From NCBI GenBank assembly GCA_045641165.1, contig JAZUGL010000002.1, positions 31,110 to 95,109 on the forward strand: a DNA stretch of 64,000 bases, read 5' to 3'. Below the pieces are notes generated by a model that saw only the letters and a list, made by a program, of their open reading frames with translations, was not told the DNA's origin and ran no database searches. The position numbers were made by a program, and so were the translations under genes. The first letter of the stretch is position 1, and each line of letters begins with the position of its first letter. This document shows, one piece after another, positions 40,178 through 51,090 of this stretch. Source of the DNA: Hennigella sp045641165 (GTDB lineage Bacteria; Bacillota_I; Bacilli_A; Mycoplasmatales; Mycoplasmoidaceae).

Positions 40178-40699
40178 TTATTTCTTAACAATAGTAGCTT
40201 CGTACATTATTGGACTAACTTGTTTTAAAGGCATTAGAACTTTTCCATTAGCTTCAATTAATTGAAGAAAGTCTTTATATACTTGATCAATCATTTCAGT
40301 TTTAGTTGCTATTCTACCAAATGTCATAACTTTGAATTTGATTTGACAACCACTTTTTAATCAATCGTTAGCTTGGTTAGCCTTTCATTGTAAGTCATGT
40401 TTACCTACTTGTGGTCTAACCTTAACTTCTTTAACTTTAATTATTACTTGGTTCTTTTTAGCTTCTTTTTGCTTAACATTTTGTTGGTATAAGAATTTAC
40501 CATAGTCAATTATCTTGCATATTGAAAGCTTCCCAGTTTTAGCTCCTGGAACAAATAATACTAGATCTAAGTCTTTATCTTGAGCTAATCTTAAAGCATC
40601 ATGAGTATTCATTGCTCCTAGATTTCTACCTGTATCATCAATTACAAGAACCTTTGGGTCTCTAATCTTTTCGTTAATAATGTATTTGTCTTTTTGCAT
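40178..40699 (-). CDS. infC: Translation initiation factor IF-3
   Basis: 173 residues: YIINEKIRDPKVLVIDDTG, the helical linker with YGKFLYQQ, and the C-terminal domain KVRPQVGKHDLQWK (TGA Trp) ending in the KQVSPIMYEAT segment. An AGGAAG ribosome-binding site precedes a normal ATG, unlike the AUU start of enterobacteria. Leads the infC-rpmI-rplT operon. Confidence 0.94.
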
Positions 40700-40732
40700 A
40701 TCTTCCTATCGTTTTTATATTTTATATAAAGA

Positions 40733-40758
40733 AAAACACAACGAATTTGATTTCGTTG
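40733..40758 (-). terminator. Hairpin upstream of infC
   Basis: CAACGAA-(6 nt)-TTCGTTG followed on the minus strand by TGTTTTTC. Either a terminator for something transcribed further upstream on the minus strand, or part of an infC leader. A TATATAAAAT stretch for infC follows it. Confidence 0.55.
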
Positions 40759-40763
40759 CGTTA

Positions 40764-40895
40764 CTAAACTATTAAATGATCACAAAGATCTTTAAAAGCT
40801 TTTTGCCTATCACTATCCGCAATCAGGCGAGTTTTGCAACTACTTTCTTTATATGAGATATATTGTATAGGAAAATGAGCTGTTCTATCATTTTT
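40764..40895 (-). pseudogene. Possible gene remnant or tiny ORF upstream of infC
   Basis: An open minus frame of 43 codons has a balanced, protein-like composition (for example KTRLIADSDRQKAFKDLCDH) and ends at TAG 40764, just before a terminator-like hairpin. It has no ATG, GTG or TTG start and runs toward the promoter of the divergent lipoprotein gene, so it looks like the 3' end of a gene whose front was lost. A second overlapping ORF (ATG 40891, 39 residues) exists. Neither is certain. Confidence 0.25.
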
Positions 40896-40928
40896 TATAT
40901 AATTAATAAATATATATTGGAGACAGAA

Positions 40929-41693
40929 ATGAAAAAAATTAAATTAATTACACCATTAACATTTTGTGTATTATCTACTATAACTATGCCATTAGCGTCT
41001 TGCGGTGGTGAAAAACCTGAACCAGGCTTTATTTATTGAACAAAAGGTCAAACATATGAGCCATTAACACCAATGGATTCTAAAGAATACGATAGTTGTC
41101 AACTTGCCACTAGAGGTTATCATGACAAAGCTATAGAGCTAACCAGTGAAAAAATTATTTCGGATGATTTTGTTTATAAAGTATCAAAAGGTCTCTTGTC
41201 AAGAACAGACTTAAACATTTCATTTGATGTAGAGAAAATTGGCTACAAACTTACTGACATTGGTGATATAGAATATACTGGTGGTGAAATGTTTTTCAGG
41301 GTGTCATTTCAAATTAGATTGACCGCGACAGCATTAGCCACAACTATAAAAGAAACTCAATCAGAAATAAAATATAAAAATGCAAAAATCGAATTTTTAA
41401 ATATGCCATTAAGGTGCAGTTTCACTACAAGCGATCCTCACATTTTAATTACATCTTGTTATGAAGGTGGCTTTGAATATGATTCAAAATGATCAATAAA
41501 AATGCCAAAATTATCATACGACAAGATCAATGATGTTGTTTCTATTTCAACTAATGAAGCAAAATATGATAAAGATAGCATTACGGAATTGAAAGAAGAA
41601 AGCTTGTATGATATTGTTTCTTCATTTGCCACATCTTTTGTTGAATTTCATTCAAATTATTTCTTAAATGTAACTGTTAAGAACCCAGAATAA
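40929..41693 (+). CDS. Lipoprotein of unknown function
   Basis: 254 residues: a lipoprotein signal peptide (MKKIKLITPLTF start, lipobox LASC with Cys at about residue 25), then a soluble, Ser/Thr/Asp-rich exterior domain. Two or more TGA Trp codons. GGAGACAG precedes the ATG. Predicted to be anchored on the outer face of the membrane. No family recognised. Monocistronic. Confidence 0.8.
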
Positions 41694-41711
41694 CTAAATA
41701 TATAAAAAAGA

Positions 41712-41740
41712 AAAAAAGAGGCTCATGCCTCTTTTTCTTT
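41712..41740. terminator. Bidirectional terminator (lipoprotein / tRNA genes)
   Basis: AAAAAGAGGC-tcat-GCCTCTTTTT with A- and T-runs on both flanks. Confidence 0.9.
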
Positions 41741-41743
41741 TAC

Positions 41744-41827
41744 TGGTGCACTTGAAGGGACTTGAACCCCCACTCATTAAGAATTAGATCCTAAGTCTAA
41801 CGCGTCTGCCAGTTCCGCCACAAGTGC
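41744..41827 (-). tRNA. tRNA-Leu (anticodon UAG)
   Basis: 84-nt class II tRNA. Acceptor GCACTTG pairs with CAAGTGC, anticodon loop CTTAGGA, long variable arm, T loop GGTTCAAGTCC, and CCA is encoded. Separated by 1 nt from tRNA-Lys upstream. Confidence 0.93.
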
Positions 41828-41828
41828 G

Positions 41829-41904
41829 TGGTGCTCTGTGAGGGACTCGAACCCACGACCCAGTGATTAAGAGTCACTTGCTCTACCAACTGAGCTAACA
41901 AAGC
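41829..41904 (-). tRNA. tRNA-Lys (anticodon CUU)
   Basis: 76-nt tRNA. Acceptor GCTTTGT pairs with ACAGAGC (one G-U), D arm AGCTCAGTTGGTAGAGC, anticodon loop CTCTTAA, T loop GGTTCGAGTCC, CCA encoded. First of the two-tRNA unit. Confidence 0.93.
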
Positions 41905-41942
41905 AACATATCTTATTATAATTACAAATTTATTTTGTATGG

Positions 41943-43634
41943 TTATTTCTGTATAACATCGATAAGTTTAAAACTATCAACATCTACCAGCCCCTTAACT
42001 GTAATTTTCAGGCTTGGGATAACTGGCAAAGAAATAAAAGCCATATTCATAAAAGGAGATAATTCAGGATTAACTTTTAATGTTTTTAATGCTTTATCTA
42101 TTTTTTTAGAGTTAGCAATAACAGTATTAATAGGTTTATTAGACATTAATCCAGCAATTGGTAATGGTAAAGATGCAAGAACTTTTCCATTTCTTACAAC
42201 CACGTTTCCACCACCAATATTTTTAATTTTGTTAATAGCAACTAAGATGTCTCTATCGCTAGAACCAATAGCAATAATATTATGTGAATCATGACTAACA
42301 GTAGAAGCTATGGCACCATTTTTAAATTGAAATCCTTTAATAAAACCAATAGCTTTATGTTTTGTTGCTTTATGTCTTTCAATAGTGACAATTTTTAAAA
42401 TGTCATTTTTAACATCAATACCATTGTTTTTATCAAAGTCTAATACTTTCATTACTTTACCAGTAATTAAGCTTCTAGGAATAACTTCAATAATTGCTGC
42501 TTTATGTTTCCCCTTAGCTTTAATTTTTAAATCATCAAGTGTAATTGGTCTAACATTAATTGATTTAAAGATTCAAGGGAAACTTTCCTTACTAACTTTT
42601 TTGATATTTTTAGTAACACCATTAGTTTTAGAATAAACACATGTACCATTATGGTAAACTTTTGAGATAGTTACATCCTTTAAATCATCAAGGATGTTAA
42701 AGTTTGCTCTATAACCAGGTTTTATTGCACCTAAATCTTTTATTTTAAAGTATCTAGCTGGATAAATGGTAGCCAAACAGAAGGATTCAATAATATCGTA
42801 CTTATTTTTAATGATTTCTCTAATGCAACAGTTTATGTGTCCACGTTTAACAATATCAAGTGGTTCCAAATCATCAACAACTAGCATACATCTGTCAGAA
42901 TATTTGCCAATAAGAGGCATAAGTTCTTTTAAACTTTGCGAAGCAGAACCATTTTTTATCATTATTCTTTGGCCTAATTTAATTTTTTCAAGTGCTTCTT
43001 TTAAAGTTGTACATTCATGATCGGATTGAATACCATGTTTCACATAATTAACTAGATCTTTTCCAGTTAAACCTGGTGCATGGCCATCAATTGCTTTACT
43101 AGCATCTTTAAATAGTTTAATTTTGTCTAACACATCTTTGTTATTGTTAATAACACCAACATAATCCATTACTTCAGCCAAACCAACAACCCTAGGATTA
43201 TTTACATATTTAGCTAGTTTTTTAGCTGTTAAAACACCATAAGATACATCAAAGCATGTAGCAGGAACACAACTTGGTGCAGTAAAGTAAACATCAATAG
43301 GCAAACCCTTTGTTGTTTTTAAAAAGAAATCAATTCCCTTAGTTCCAGCTACATTAGCTATTTCATGTGGGTCAGCAACAATTGCTGTTGTTCCACAAGG
43401 GACAACTGCTTTTGCAAATTCTGTAGGAAAAAGTTTAGAACTTTCAATATGAATGTGTCCATCAATAAAACCAGGAGAGATTCATTTACCTTCTAAATTA
43501 AAAACTTTATCAACTTTATCCTTGATATTTTTTTGAACTTTTTCGATGTATTTGCCCTTGACTAAAACATCACTTTTAACAATTTCTTTATTGATAGTAT
43601 CAATAACAAAGGCATTTTTAAATAATATTTTCAT
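41943..43634 (-). CDS. ade: Adenine deaminase
   Basis: 563-residue amidohydrolase converting adenine to hypoxanthine and ammonia. Metal motif FIDGHIHIESS near residue 60, ADPHEIANV, the HAPGLTGKDL segment, SDHECT, and the C-terminal domain with VSHDSHN and the PLPIAGLMS motif. ATG 43634 (MKILFKNAF) is chosen; the open frame upstream overlaps the kinase tail. Monocistronic or last in the kinase operon (8 nt downstream). Feeds purine salvage, not seen in the window. Confidence 0.93.
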
Positions 43635-43642
43635 AGTTAAAG

Positions 43643-44746
43643 TTATATAACAAAAAACAAAATTATAAACAAAGCTAATTGGAAAATTCAAAGACCACCA
43701 AGTAATGCAAACGCTCACCAATGTCTATATCATTTCTGTTTTCTTTCAATTATGTCTTGCATAAAGATATAAGCTTGTTGATATCTTCTTTTATTTATCG
43801 GCTTTAATAAGACACCTTCATTTTTCTTTTTGATATCTACTCTATCAAGATCATCAATGATTTCTTGAATATCATTGTAACGATATTGTAAATCTTCTTT
43901 TTTACATGCCATGCATCTAAAAATGATATTTTCCAATGCTACAGGAATAGTTGGATTAGAAGAGATATTAGGAATGTCATAAGTTAAAGGCAATCTAATA
44001 ATAGCTGCTTGACTATTAGCTTTTTGAATAAAAGGAAATTGTCCCATAATCATTCTATAAAGAATGACACCTAAAGAATAAAAGTCAAATTGAACATTAG
44101 GCTTAATAGCTTTATTTAACGCGTCAGGAATAACATAAGGTCATGTACCTCATAGCATTTCTTCATCAGTATGAACTTTAACTTCTTTGTCTTCATCACC
44201 TTGTCTAATTTTTTCAATAACGGTAGCAATACCAAAGTCAATTACTGTTACTTTTGACAAATCTTTAGATAGTAAAATGTTTTCGGGTTTTAAATCACGG
44301 TGAATGATTTGACGGTTAAAACTATGTAGTTGTTGTACACCAATCAATATTTTTCTAAATATTGAAATAGCAGGTTTAGTTCCAATACAACCTTGTTGGT
44401 CCATATATTTTCTTAAACTTATACCATCGATATAATCCATGATAAAAACTAAAGCTTCATCATTTTTAGTTGGAAAAACTTCGTAAGTTTGAACAACGTT
44501 CTTTTTATTCCAAACCCTTAAGCTAGTAATAGCTTCGTTACCAAATCTTTTAATAAAATCTTTTGTATAAGAACCTTCACAATAAATAACTTTAGCAGCA
44601 AAAAACTTATTTGGTTGTTTTTCTTTGTGAACTAAATAAACTTCCGATGACATTCCACCAGCACCAACAGCTTTATCTATGATGTAATCGCTGTTAAACA
44701 ACGGCTTATTTAACTGTTGTCTAAATGTTTTCTTCTCTTCCTTCAT
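43643..44746 (-). CDS. prkC: Hanks-type Ser/Thr protein kinase (PrkC-like, no PASTA domains)
   Basis: 367 residues: Gly-rich loop GAGGMSSEVYLV, catalytic Lys in AAKV, HRDLKPENILL, VIDFGIA, activation-segment end GTWPYVIPD, then one C-terminal membrane helix (FALLGGLWIFQLALFIILFF) and almost no exterior part. The muropeptide-sensing PASTA repeats of walled Firmicutes are missing, consistent with a wall-less cell. TGA Trps are used in the activation loop and membrane segment. Starts 1 nt after the PP2C stop. Confidence 0.93.
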
Positions 44747-44747
44747 A

Positions 44748-45494
44748 TTATTTAACTAAAACAACAATGTTAGAAACATTGTCATTAGACTTGAAATTTA
44801 AAGCCTTACCATTTAGCATTGTTGATCTTAAAGCTAAAGGGAAACCATGTTTAAGTCATGTAGAGTTGTATATATCAGAGCTTTTCATAACTTTATATAC
44901 ACCATCTGTGCATAATAAGAAAATAGTTTTTTGATCAATAACACCATCGTTAACATCTCATGTTGCACTCTTAGGTGAAGAACCATTAATATAAGATGTT
45001 AAAGAAAATAAATGCCTTTCATTTGCTCTAAGTGTTTTTTCATCTGCACCATGTAAAAGCAAAAAGTTCATGTAATTATGGTCATATGAAACTTGTTTAA
45101 CTAAATTCTTTTGAATTTTGTAAGCACGAGTATCACCAATGTTAAAACAATAGTATTTATTACCTGTAATAATCAATAAAACTATTGTGGTAGAAATCTT
45201 TGGCATTCCCAAAGCAATAGAATGTTTACGAAGTCTTTCCAAAACAGTAGGTAATGTTTGTCTAAATCAAGCTACTGGATTATCTATTTTTTCTAGTTTT
45301 TCAAATTCGTCTGCAAAAGTATTAGCAACAAAGCTACTAGCGTGTTCTGAACCGTCAATTGAACCCATTCCATCACAAACAATAGCACAAAAATCACGAT
45401 TGTGATTAAATGAGCATGCTACAGCATCTTGGTTGACGCTTCTAACTCCTCTTCTTGATTTTAATGCAAAGTTTACTTTATAAGTTTTTTTCAT
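44748..45494 (-). CDS. prpC: PP2C-type protein phosphatase (PrpC-like)
   Basis: 248 residues. Metal-dependent phosphatase motifs RRGVRSVNQDAV, VCDGMGSIDGSEHAS, NIGDTRAYKI, LCTDGVYKVM and DNVSNIVVLV. Reverses phosphorylation by the adjacent kinase. Overlaps rlmN by 17 nt. Same order rlmN-prpC-prkC as Bacillus. In-frame TGA Trps at 45265, 44956 and elsewhere. Confidence 0.93.
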
Positions 45495-46518
45495 GGTGTT
45501 GTATTCTTAATTGTCCGCAAGCAGCAGAGATTTTTGTTCCTCTTTCAAGCCTTATTGTTGCTTGTAACTTATTCTTATTTAGAATGGCGAAGAATTGCTT
45601 GATATTTTTGCTTCTTTTAAAGTCACTCAAATATGTTTCATTATAAGGTATTAGATTGACATAACATAAAAGACCTTTAAGGAGCTTAACAAGCTCTAAT
45701 GCACATTCATTGCTATCATTAATTCCATCTAACAGGATATATTCAAAAGTTAATCTACGATTAGTTAGTTGTAAATATTGTTTGCAAATAGGAATTAATT
45801 TAGCCAAAGGATATGCTTTATTAATTGGCATCAGCTTATTTCTTATCTTGTTATTTGGAGCATGTAAAGAAATAGCTAAATTAATTTGTGGTAAAGCTTT
45901 GGCAAAAGCTAAAATTTTATTGCATAAACCACAAGTTGAAACAGTAATGTGCCTTGAACCAATACCTATTGCTTGTTGATTAGTAATGATTTTTAATGCA
46001 GTAATAACATTATCAAGATTATCAAGTGGTTCACCTATTCCCATTACGACAACGTTTGTTAGTTTAGCATTTTGATATTCTTTAAGTCATTGGTTTGCTT
46101 GTAAAACTTGCAAAACAATTTCGGCTGCATATAAATTTCTAATCTTTTTATGAGTTCCACTTGCACAAAATTTGCAACCCATGTTACATCCAACTTGGGT
46201 TGAAACACAAACTGAATATCCGTAATCAAATTTCATAATTACAGTTTCAATGAAGTTTTTATCTTCTAGTTGAAAAAGAAACTTAACAGTTTCTTTATCC
46301 TGCAGAATTTTAACAATTTTTAAAGAACCAAAAGTTATTAAGTGTGATAACTTATCTTTATTACCTTTTGATATGTTACTCATCAAATCAAAACTAAAAA
46401 CATTCTTTTGATAAACCCAATTAAAGATTTGTTTAGCCACAAAAGGTTTTAAGTCATGTTTTTCTAAAAACTTAGTTAGGCTTTCCAAATCAAAATTGTA
46501 AAAAGAGGTATTTAGCAT
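45478..46518 (-). CDS. rlmN: 23S rRNA adenine2503 C2-methyltransferase (radical SAM)
   Basis: 346 residues. The radical-SAM cluster motif CNMGCKFCASG, the preceding QVGC region, MGIGEPLDN, and the C-terminal catalytic Cys in ISAACGQLR. Needs a 4Fe-4S cluster. Located between gmk and the phosphatase with 1-nt and 17-nt junctions. Confidence 0.95.
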
Positions 46519-46519
46519 G

Positions 46520-47092
46520 TTAAATTAGGTTCTTGTCAAGAACCTTCTTAAGATCTTTTTTAGCTTGTTTAACTGTGTCATTGATTACAATGTAATCAAA
46601 ATATTTCTTTTGTTTAAGTTCTCATTTACTTTGTTTAATTCTTTTTTCAATTACTTGTTTAGCTTCAGTTTTTCTGTTAGCTAATCTTTCACGTAATGCT
46701 TTTATGCTAGGTGGAGCAATAAAAATAGTTAGTAAATCCTTTTTATTTTTTCAATTAGACATAACATTCAATGCACCTTGCATTTCAATTTCAAGAAACA
46801 CATTTATACCTTTATTTAAATTCTTTTCAACAAAGTCTCTAGGTGTTCCATAGTAGTTATTAACATAAATAGCTCATTCAAGCAATTTCTTTGTTTTAAT
46901 AGCATTTCTAAACTGAGTTTTGTTTACAAAGAAGTAATCTTTTCCATAAACTTCACCCGGTCTTTTATGTCTAGTGGTCATAGAAACAGAAAAGATAGTT
47001 TTATATTTTGGTTGGTCAATAACACCAGACCAAACAGTTTTCTTTCCTGTTCCTGAAGGACCACAAATTATTACTAATTTACCTTTTTTCAT
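46520..47092 (-). CDS. gmk: Guanylate kinase
   Basis: 190 residues: P-loop IICGPSGTGKKTVW (the usual GKGT has become GKKT), SVSMTTRHKRPGEVYGKDYFF, and FLEIEMQGA for GMP and Mg binding. Converts GMP to GDP. Two nt after pgk and 1 nt before rlmN. Several TGA Trps. Confidence 0.95.
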
Positions 47093-47094
47093 AA

Positions 47095-48336
47095 TTATTT
47101 CTTACTAGCAATTAAACCAGGAAGTTGATCTCCTTGAATAACTGCTAATGTTGCCCCTCCGCCTGTAGAAACTCAACTAAAGTTATAACGTTTAGCAAAT
47201 TTAGTTGCAGCAGCAGCTGTATCTCCTCCACCAATTAAACTAAATGCTGATTGTTCTTTTGTTTGATTTGCAATTGCTAAAGTAATTTCTTTTGAAGATT
47301 TAGAAAAATTGCTTAATTCAAATACGCCTGTTGGTCCATTTCAAAAGATTGTTTGTCCTAAAGAGATAACTCTTAAAAATTGTTTTAATGTTTCAGGGCC
47401 AATGTCTAAAGACATTTGATTAGATTTAATTTTTCCATAAGATGCAACTTGCGGCTCAACATTAGCAAATTTATTAGCAACCAAAGCATCAACTGGAAGA
47501 ACAATTTTATTTTTGTACTCTTTATAAATTCTTTTAGCTTCTTGGAACATTTCTTTTTCAACAAAGCTACCGCCAACATCTACACCTAATGCAGCAAGGA
47601 ATGTATTAGCCATTCCACCACCAATTAAAACTTGGTTAGATATTTTCATTAATTGTTCAAGCAAAATAATTTTGTCAGCAATTTTTGCTCCACCCACAAT
47701 TGAAACAATAGGTCTTGTACTAAATTTATTGAAGTTAACAATATTTTCTAATTCTTGTTGGATTAAAAATCCAATACATGATTTTTTAATGTATTTGCTA
47801 ATACCAGCATTTGAAGCATGACCACGATGAATAGTAGCAAAGGCATCATTAACAAAAATATTTGCTAAACTAGCTCAGAATTTACCAAGTTTAGGATCAT
47901 TACCACTTTCTAATTTAGTTACTTTTCCAGTTTTACGACTAACGTCATTGTATCTTGTGTTTTCTAAAAGAAGAATTTGGTTGCTCTTCATTTTTCTTAC
48001 TATTGAAGGTAATTTTTTGTCGTAGCTGTTTTTAACAAAAATAATATGCATCTTAGGAAACATTTTTTGTAAAGCAGGAACAACAACCTTTAAAGATTTT
48101 TTACCAGATAGGATATCTTCTTTAGTTTTAATTCTTGAAAAATGAGAAAGAATAATTATTTTGCAACCACTATCTATAAGATAGTCTAAAGTTTTTCTAG
48201 TTGCTTCAATTCTTTCATAGCTAGTAATTTTTCCATCTTTAACTGGAACATTTAAATCTAACCTAACAATAACTCTCTTGTTAGTTAAATCAACATTTTG
48301 TATTGCAGGTATTTTATTTAATTGTTCAGTTGTCAT
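47095..48336 (-). CDS. pgk: Phosphoglycerate kinase
   Basis: 413 residues: VIVRLDLNVPVKDGKI, ILSHFSR, LLLENTRY, IVGGAKIADKI, GPTGVFE and GGGDTAAA are standard. TGA Trp codons at 47338-47340 (FWNGP), 47872 and others. Makes ATP from 1,3-bisphosphoglycerate. Starts 1 nt after gapA. Confidence 0.96.
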
Positions 48337-48337
48337 A

Positions 48338-49333
48338 CTATAAATTAATGAAGTACTTCATTGTTCTAATTAATTGTGCAGTGTAACTAGATTCATTGTC
48401 GTATCAAGTAAATACTTTGTACATCTTTTTACCATCAACATCAAGTTCCATAGTTAATTTAGGATCAAAGATTGAACCATGTTTTTCTCCTAAGATATCA
48501 CATGATACAATTTCATCTTCATTGTAAGCCAATATTTCACTTACATTGTCTTTAACAGCTTGGTTAATTTGTTCAACAGTTGGTTGTTTTTTAAATTCAA
48601 CTGTTAAATCAACAATAGAACCAGTGATTGTTGGAACACGCATAGCAAAACCATGTAATTTGCCTCTTAGTTCAGGTATTACTAGACCAATTGCTTTAGC
48701 AGCACCAGTAGTTGTAGGAACCATTGAAACTCCTGCTGCTCTAGCTCTTCTTAAGTCTTTATGAGGAGCATCTTGCAATCTTTGGTCAGCAGTATAAGCG
48801 TGGATAGTAGTCATAAGACCTTTAACTATACCAAACTTTTTATGTAACACATTAGCAAGAGGAGCTAATGCATTAGTAGTACAGCTTGCACCAGAAATAA
48901 TTTTGTCAGTACTTTTTAAAACTTTATGGTTAACACCATAAACAATAGTTGGAATAGCGCCACCCTTAGCAGGAGCAGAGATAATTACTTTCTTTGCACC
49001 AGCTTTTATGTGTTTATTTGCTCCTTCGATATCTACAAACTTACCTGTACATTCAACAACTAAATCAACATCTAGTTTTTTTCAAGGCAATAATTCTGGA
49101 TCTTTACAACTAAAAATAGGAATATGTTTACCATTAACAATTAAATTGTTATCATCATATGAAATATCTGCTTTGCAAATACCGTGAGATGAGTCATATT
49201 TTAATAAGTGAGCCATTGTTTTGGCATCAGTTAAATCATTAATTCCAACAACAACTAATTTTTTATCACCAATTAGTTCTCTAAAAACCAATCTTCCGAT
49301 TCTTCCAAAACCATTAATCACAACGTTTTTCAT
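48338..49333 (-). CDS. gapA: Glyceraldehyde-3-phosphate dehydrogenase
   Basis: 331 residues: NGFGRIGRLVFREL, catalytic Cys in SGASCTTNALAP, TTIHAYTADQRLQDAPHKDLRRARAA, and the C-terminal WYDNESSYT with TGA Trp. ATG 49333 is chosen over an in-frame TTG because AAAGAGG lies at the right spacing. Leads the gapA-pgk-gmk-rlmN-prpC-prkC operon. Confidence 0.96.
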
Positions 49334-49373
49334 AAACAAACAGCCTCTTTAAAAGCATCAATAAATATATTTT

Positions 49374-49400
49374 ATATGTAATATTAAATATATTACATAT
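49374..49400. promoter_or_regulatory. 11-bp inverted repeat between gapA and the divergent membrane gene
   Basis: ATATGTAATAT-(5 nt)-ATATTACATAT, perfect dyad in the shared upstream region. It could be an operator acting on gapA, on the membrane-protein gene, or on both. AT-rich composition makes chance dyads more likely. Confidence 0.4.
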
Positions 49401-49418
49401 TTTTGCTAAAATCAAATT

Positions 49419-50276
49419 ATGGAAATCAATTTAGCTGGTTTAGGTCTATCAATAATCGTTCTAATTTTTGTTGCTGGACAAGTTATTGCCCACAGATGAA
49501 TTAGAAAAGTTACTAACACTTATTTCTTTTGGTTAGCTGTTGGTATTCTATGTTTTGCTTGACTTGTAGGTTTTAGATTTGCTGATGCATGAAAGACATT
49601 GCATGAGCAATTAGCTAGACCCGATTTTAATCCTGCATATTATGATGATGCATATTATTTATCAAAAGCAGTATTGCTAGATGTTTGTCCTTTTATAGGT
49701 CTAGTTTTCCCTTTTAGTTTGATTGTTGATCCAACAAGAACTGTCTCAAGAGCTTTAGCTCCTTTAGCTTTAATTACGGGTGTATTTACAATTTTATGTG
49801 ATATTCCTACTAATGAAGAAGCAGTCATTACTGCTACTTATATTTTTATAGGAACACCAGCAAACCCATGCTACTTTATCATGCATACATTAAATTTAGT
49901 TTTAGCTGTAGGTGTATTATTGAATACACCCAGATATGGTTGAAAAGGATATTTAATAGCTGTTGGAAGTGCAATTTTATATTACAGCTATGTAGGAATA
50001 ATGATTGGCGCTACAGGCATTAAATGGTTTGTTTCAGGTTTAAGTTTAAATGATTGAAGTCTTGGTGAATATTCTAAAGTTGCCCAATTTTTGCACTGTT
50101 CACCTTTGGTGGCTGCTTGTGTAGGTTTACCAGCAATGTTTTGCATTGCTTCAGGTGGTGTAGCTCTAAATGATTATGTGTTTAAAAAAGGCTGATGAAC
50201 ATTTGGTAATGCGAAGGGAAACAAATGATATAAAAGATTTGATTACAATAAATTTGTTGTAAAAAAAGTTTGATAA
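49419..50276 (+). CDS. Polytopic membrane protein (YwaF/TIGR02206-like, tentative)
   Basis: 285 residues with about seven hydrophobic helices, many containing TGA-encoded Trp (ten or more). The pattern of helices with conserved FFW, FR and DPTRTVSRALAPLALITG segments is reminiscent of YwaF-like integral membrane proteins, but the family call is weak. ATG 49419 is 6 nt from a TGCTAAAAT extended -10, so the mRNA is probably leaderless. Followed by rbgA after 10 nt. Confidence 0.65.
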
Positions 50277-50286
50277 TATTAGTAAT

Positions 50287-51090
50287 ATGATTAATTGATT
50301 TCCCGGCCACATGGCCAAAGCTAATAGAAAGATTCTTGAATCTTTAAGTAAAGTAGACTTAGTACTAGAAGTAGTTGATGCAAGAGCAGTAAATGCCACA
50401 TCTAACCCTGCATTTAATAAATTAAATAAACCAGTTTTGAAAGTAGCTTTGAAAGCTGATATTGCTGACATTCAAAACATTAAATGACAACCAAACCTAA
50501 TAATAGGTTCAACTAAAAATGCTGGTTTTAAAAAGGTATTATTAAGTGCTATTAATAATGCTCTAGCACCATTAAAAGCAAGAAAGATTGCTAAAGGAAT
50601 TAAAAAACCAACTTTCTGTCTTATGGTAGTAGGTTTACCTAATGTAGGTAAATCAAGTTTAATTAACTTCTTAGCTAATAAAAAAATAACAGCAGTTGGT
50701 AACATGCCAGCTATTACTAAGAAACAAACAATTTTAAAAATTTCTGATAATCTTTATCTACAAGATAACCCAGGAATCTTCTTCAAGAATGTTGAAAAAG
50801 CAGAAGAAGGTTATGTTTTAGCTCTTGTTAATACTGTTAAGCGTACAAGTTTACCACTTAACGAAGTTAATGAATGATGTTACAACTATTTGTTAAATCA
50901 TTATTTCAAAGAACTTAATAGTTATTTTCAGTTAGATTTTGTTTATAACTACAATGACTTTATTAAGTTCTTTGCTACAAAAAGACATTTTATAATGTCT
51001 AATAATCAACCCGACATTTCTAGAGCAGAAGAAACTTTGTTTGATGAATTTGTTAATGGTAAGATTTGCAAATTAAACTATGAGAACTAA
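50287..51090 (+). CDS. rbgA: Ribosome biogenesis GTPase RbgA (YlqF)
   Basis: 267-residue circularly permuted GTPase. N-terminal INWFPGHMAKANRKI, then DARA (G5-type), KADI (G4 region), GLPNVGKSSLIN (G1) and DNPGIF (G3), ending in a helical C-terminal domain. Needed for late 50S assembly. TGA Trps include the diagnostic WFPGHM. Overlaps rnhB by 11 nt, an order also found in Bacillus. Confidence 0.95.

Noticed and set aside
40772..40891. A 39-residue minus ORF starting at ATG 40891
   Set aside because: It has a start codon but no ribosome-binding site, ends inside a second overlapping frame, and is mostly Ile/Leu/Lys as expected by chance in AT-rich DNA.
43635..43721. N-terminal extension of adenine deaminase up to 43721
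   Set aside because: The extension overlaps the C-terminal membrane helix of the kinase gene, has no ribosome-binding site, and MKILFKNAFVID is the expected family start.
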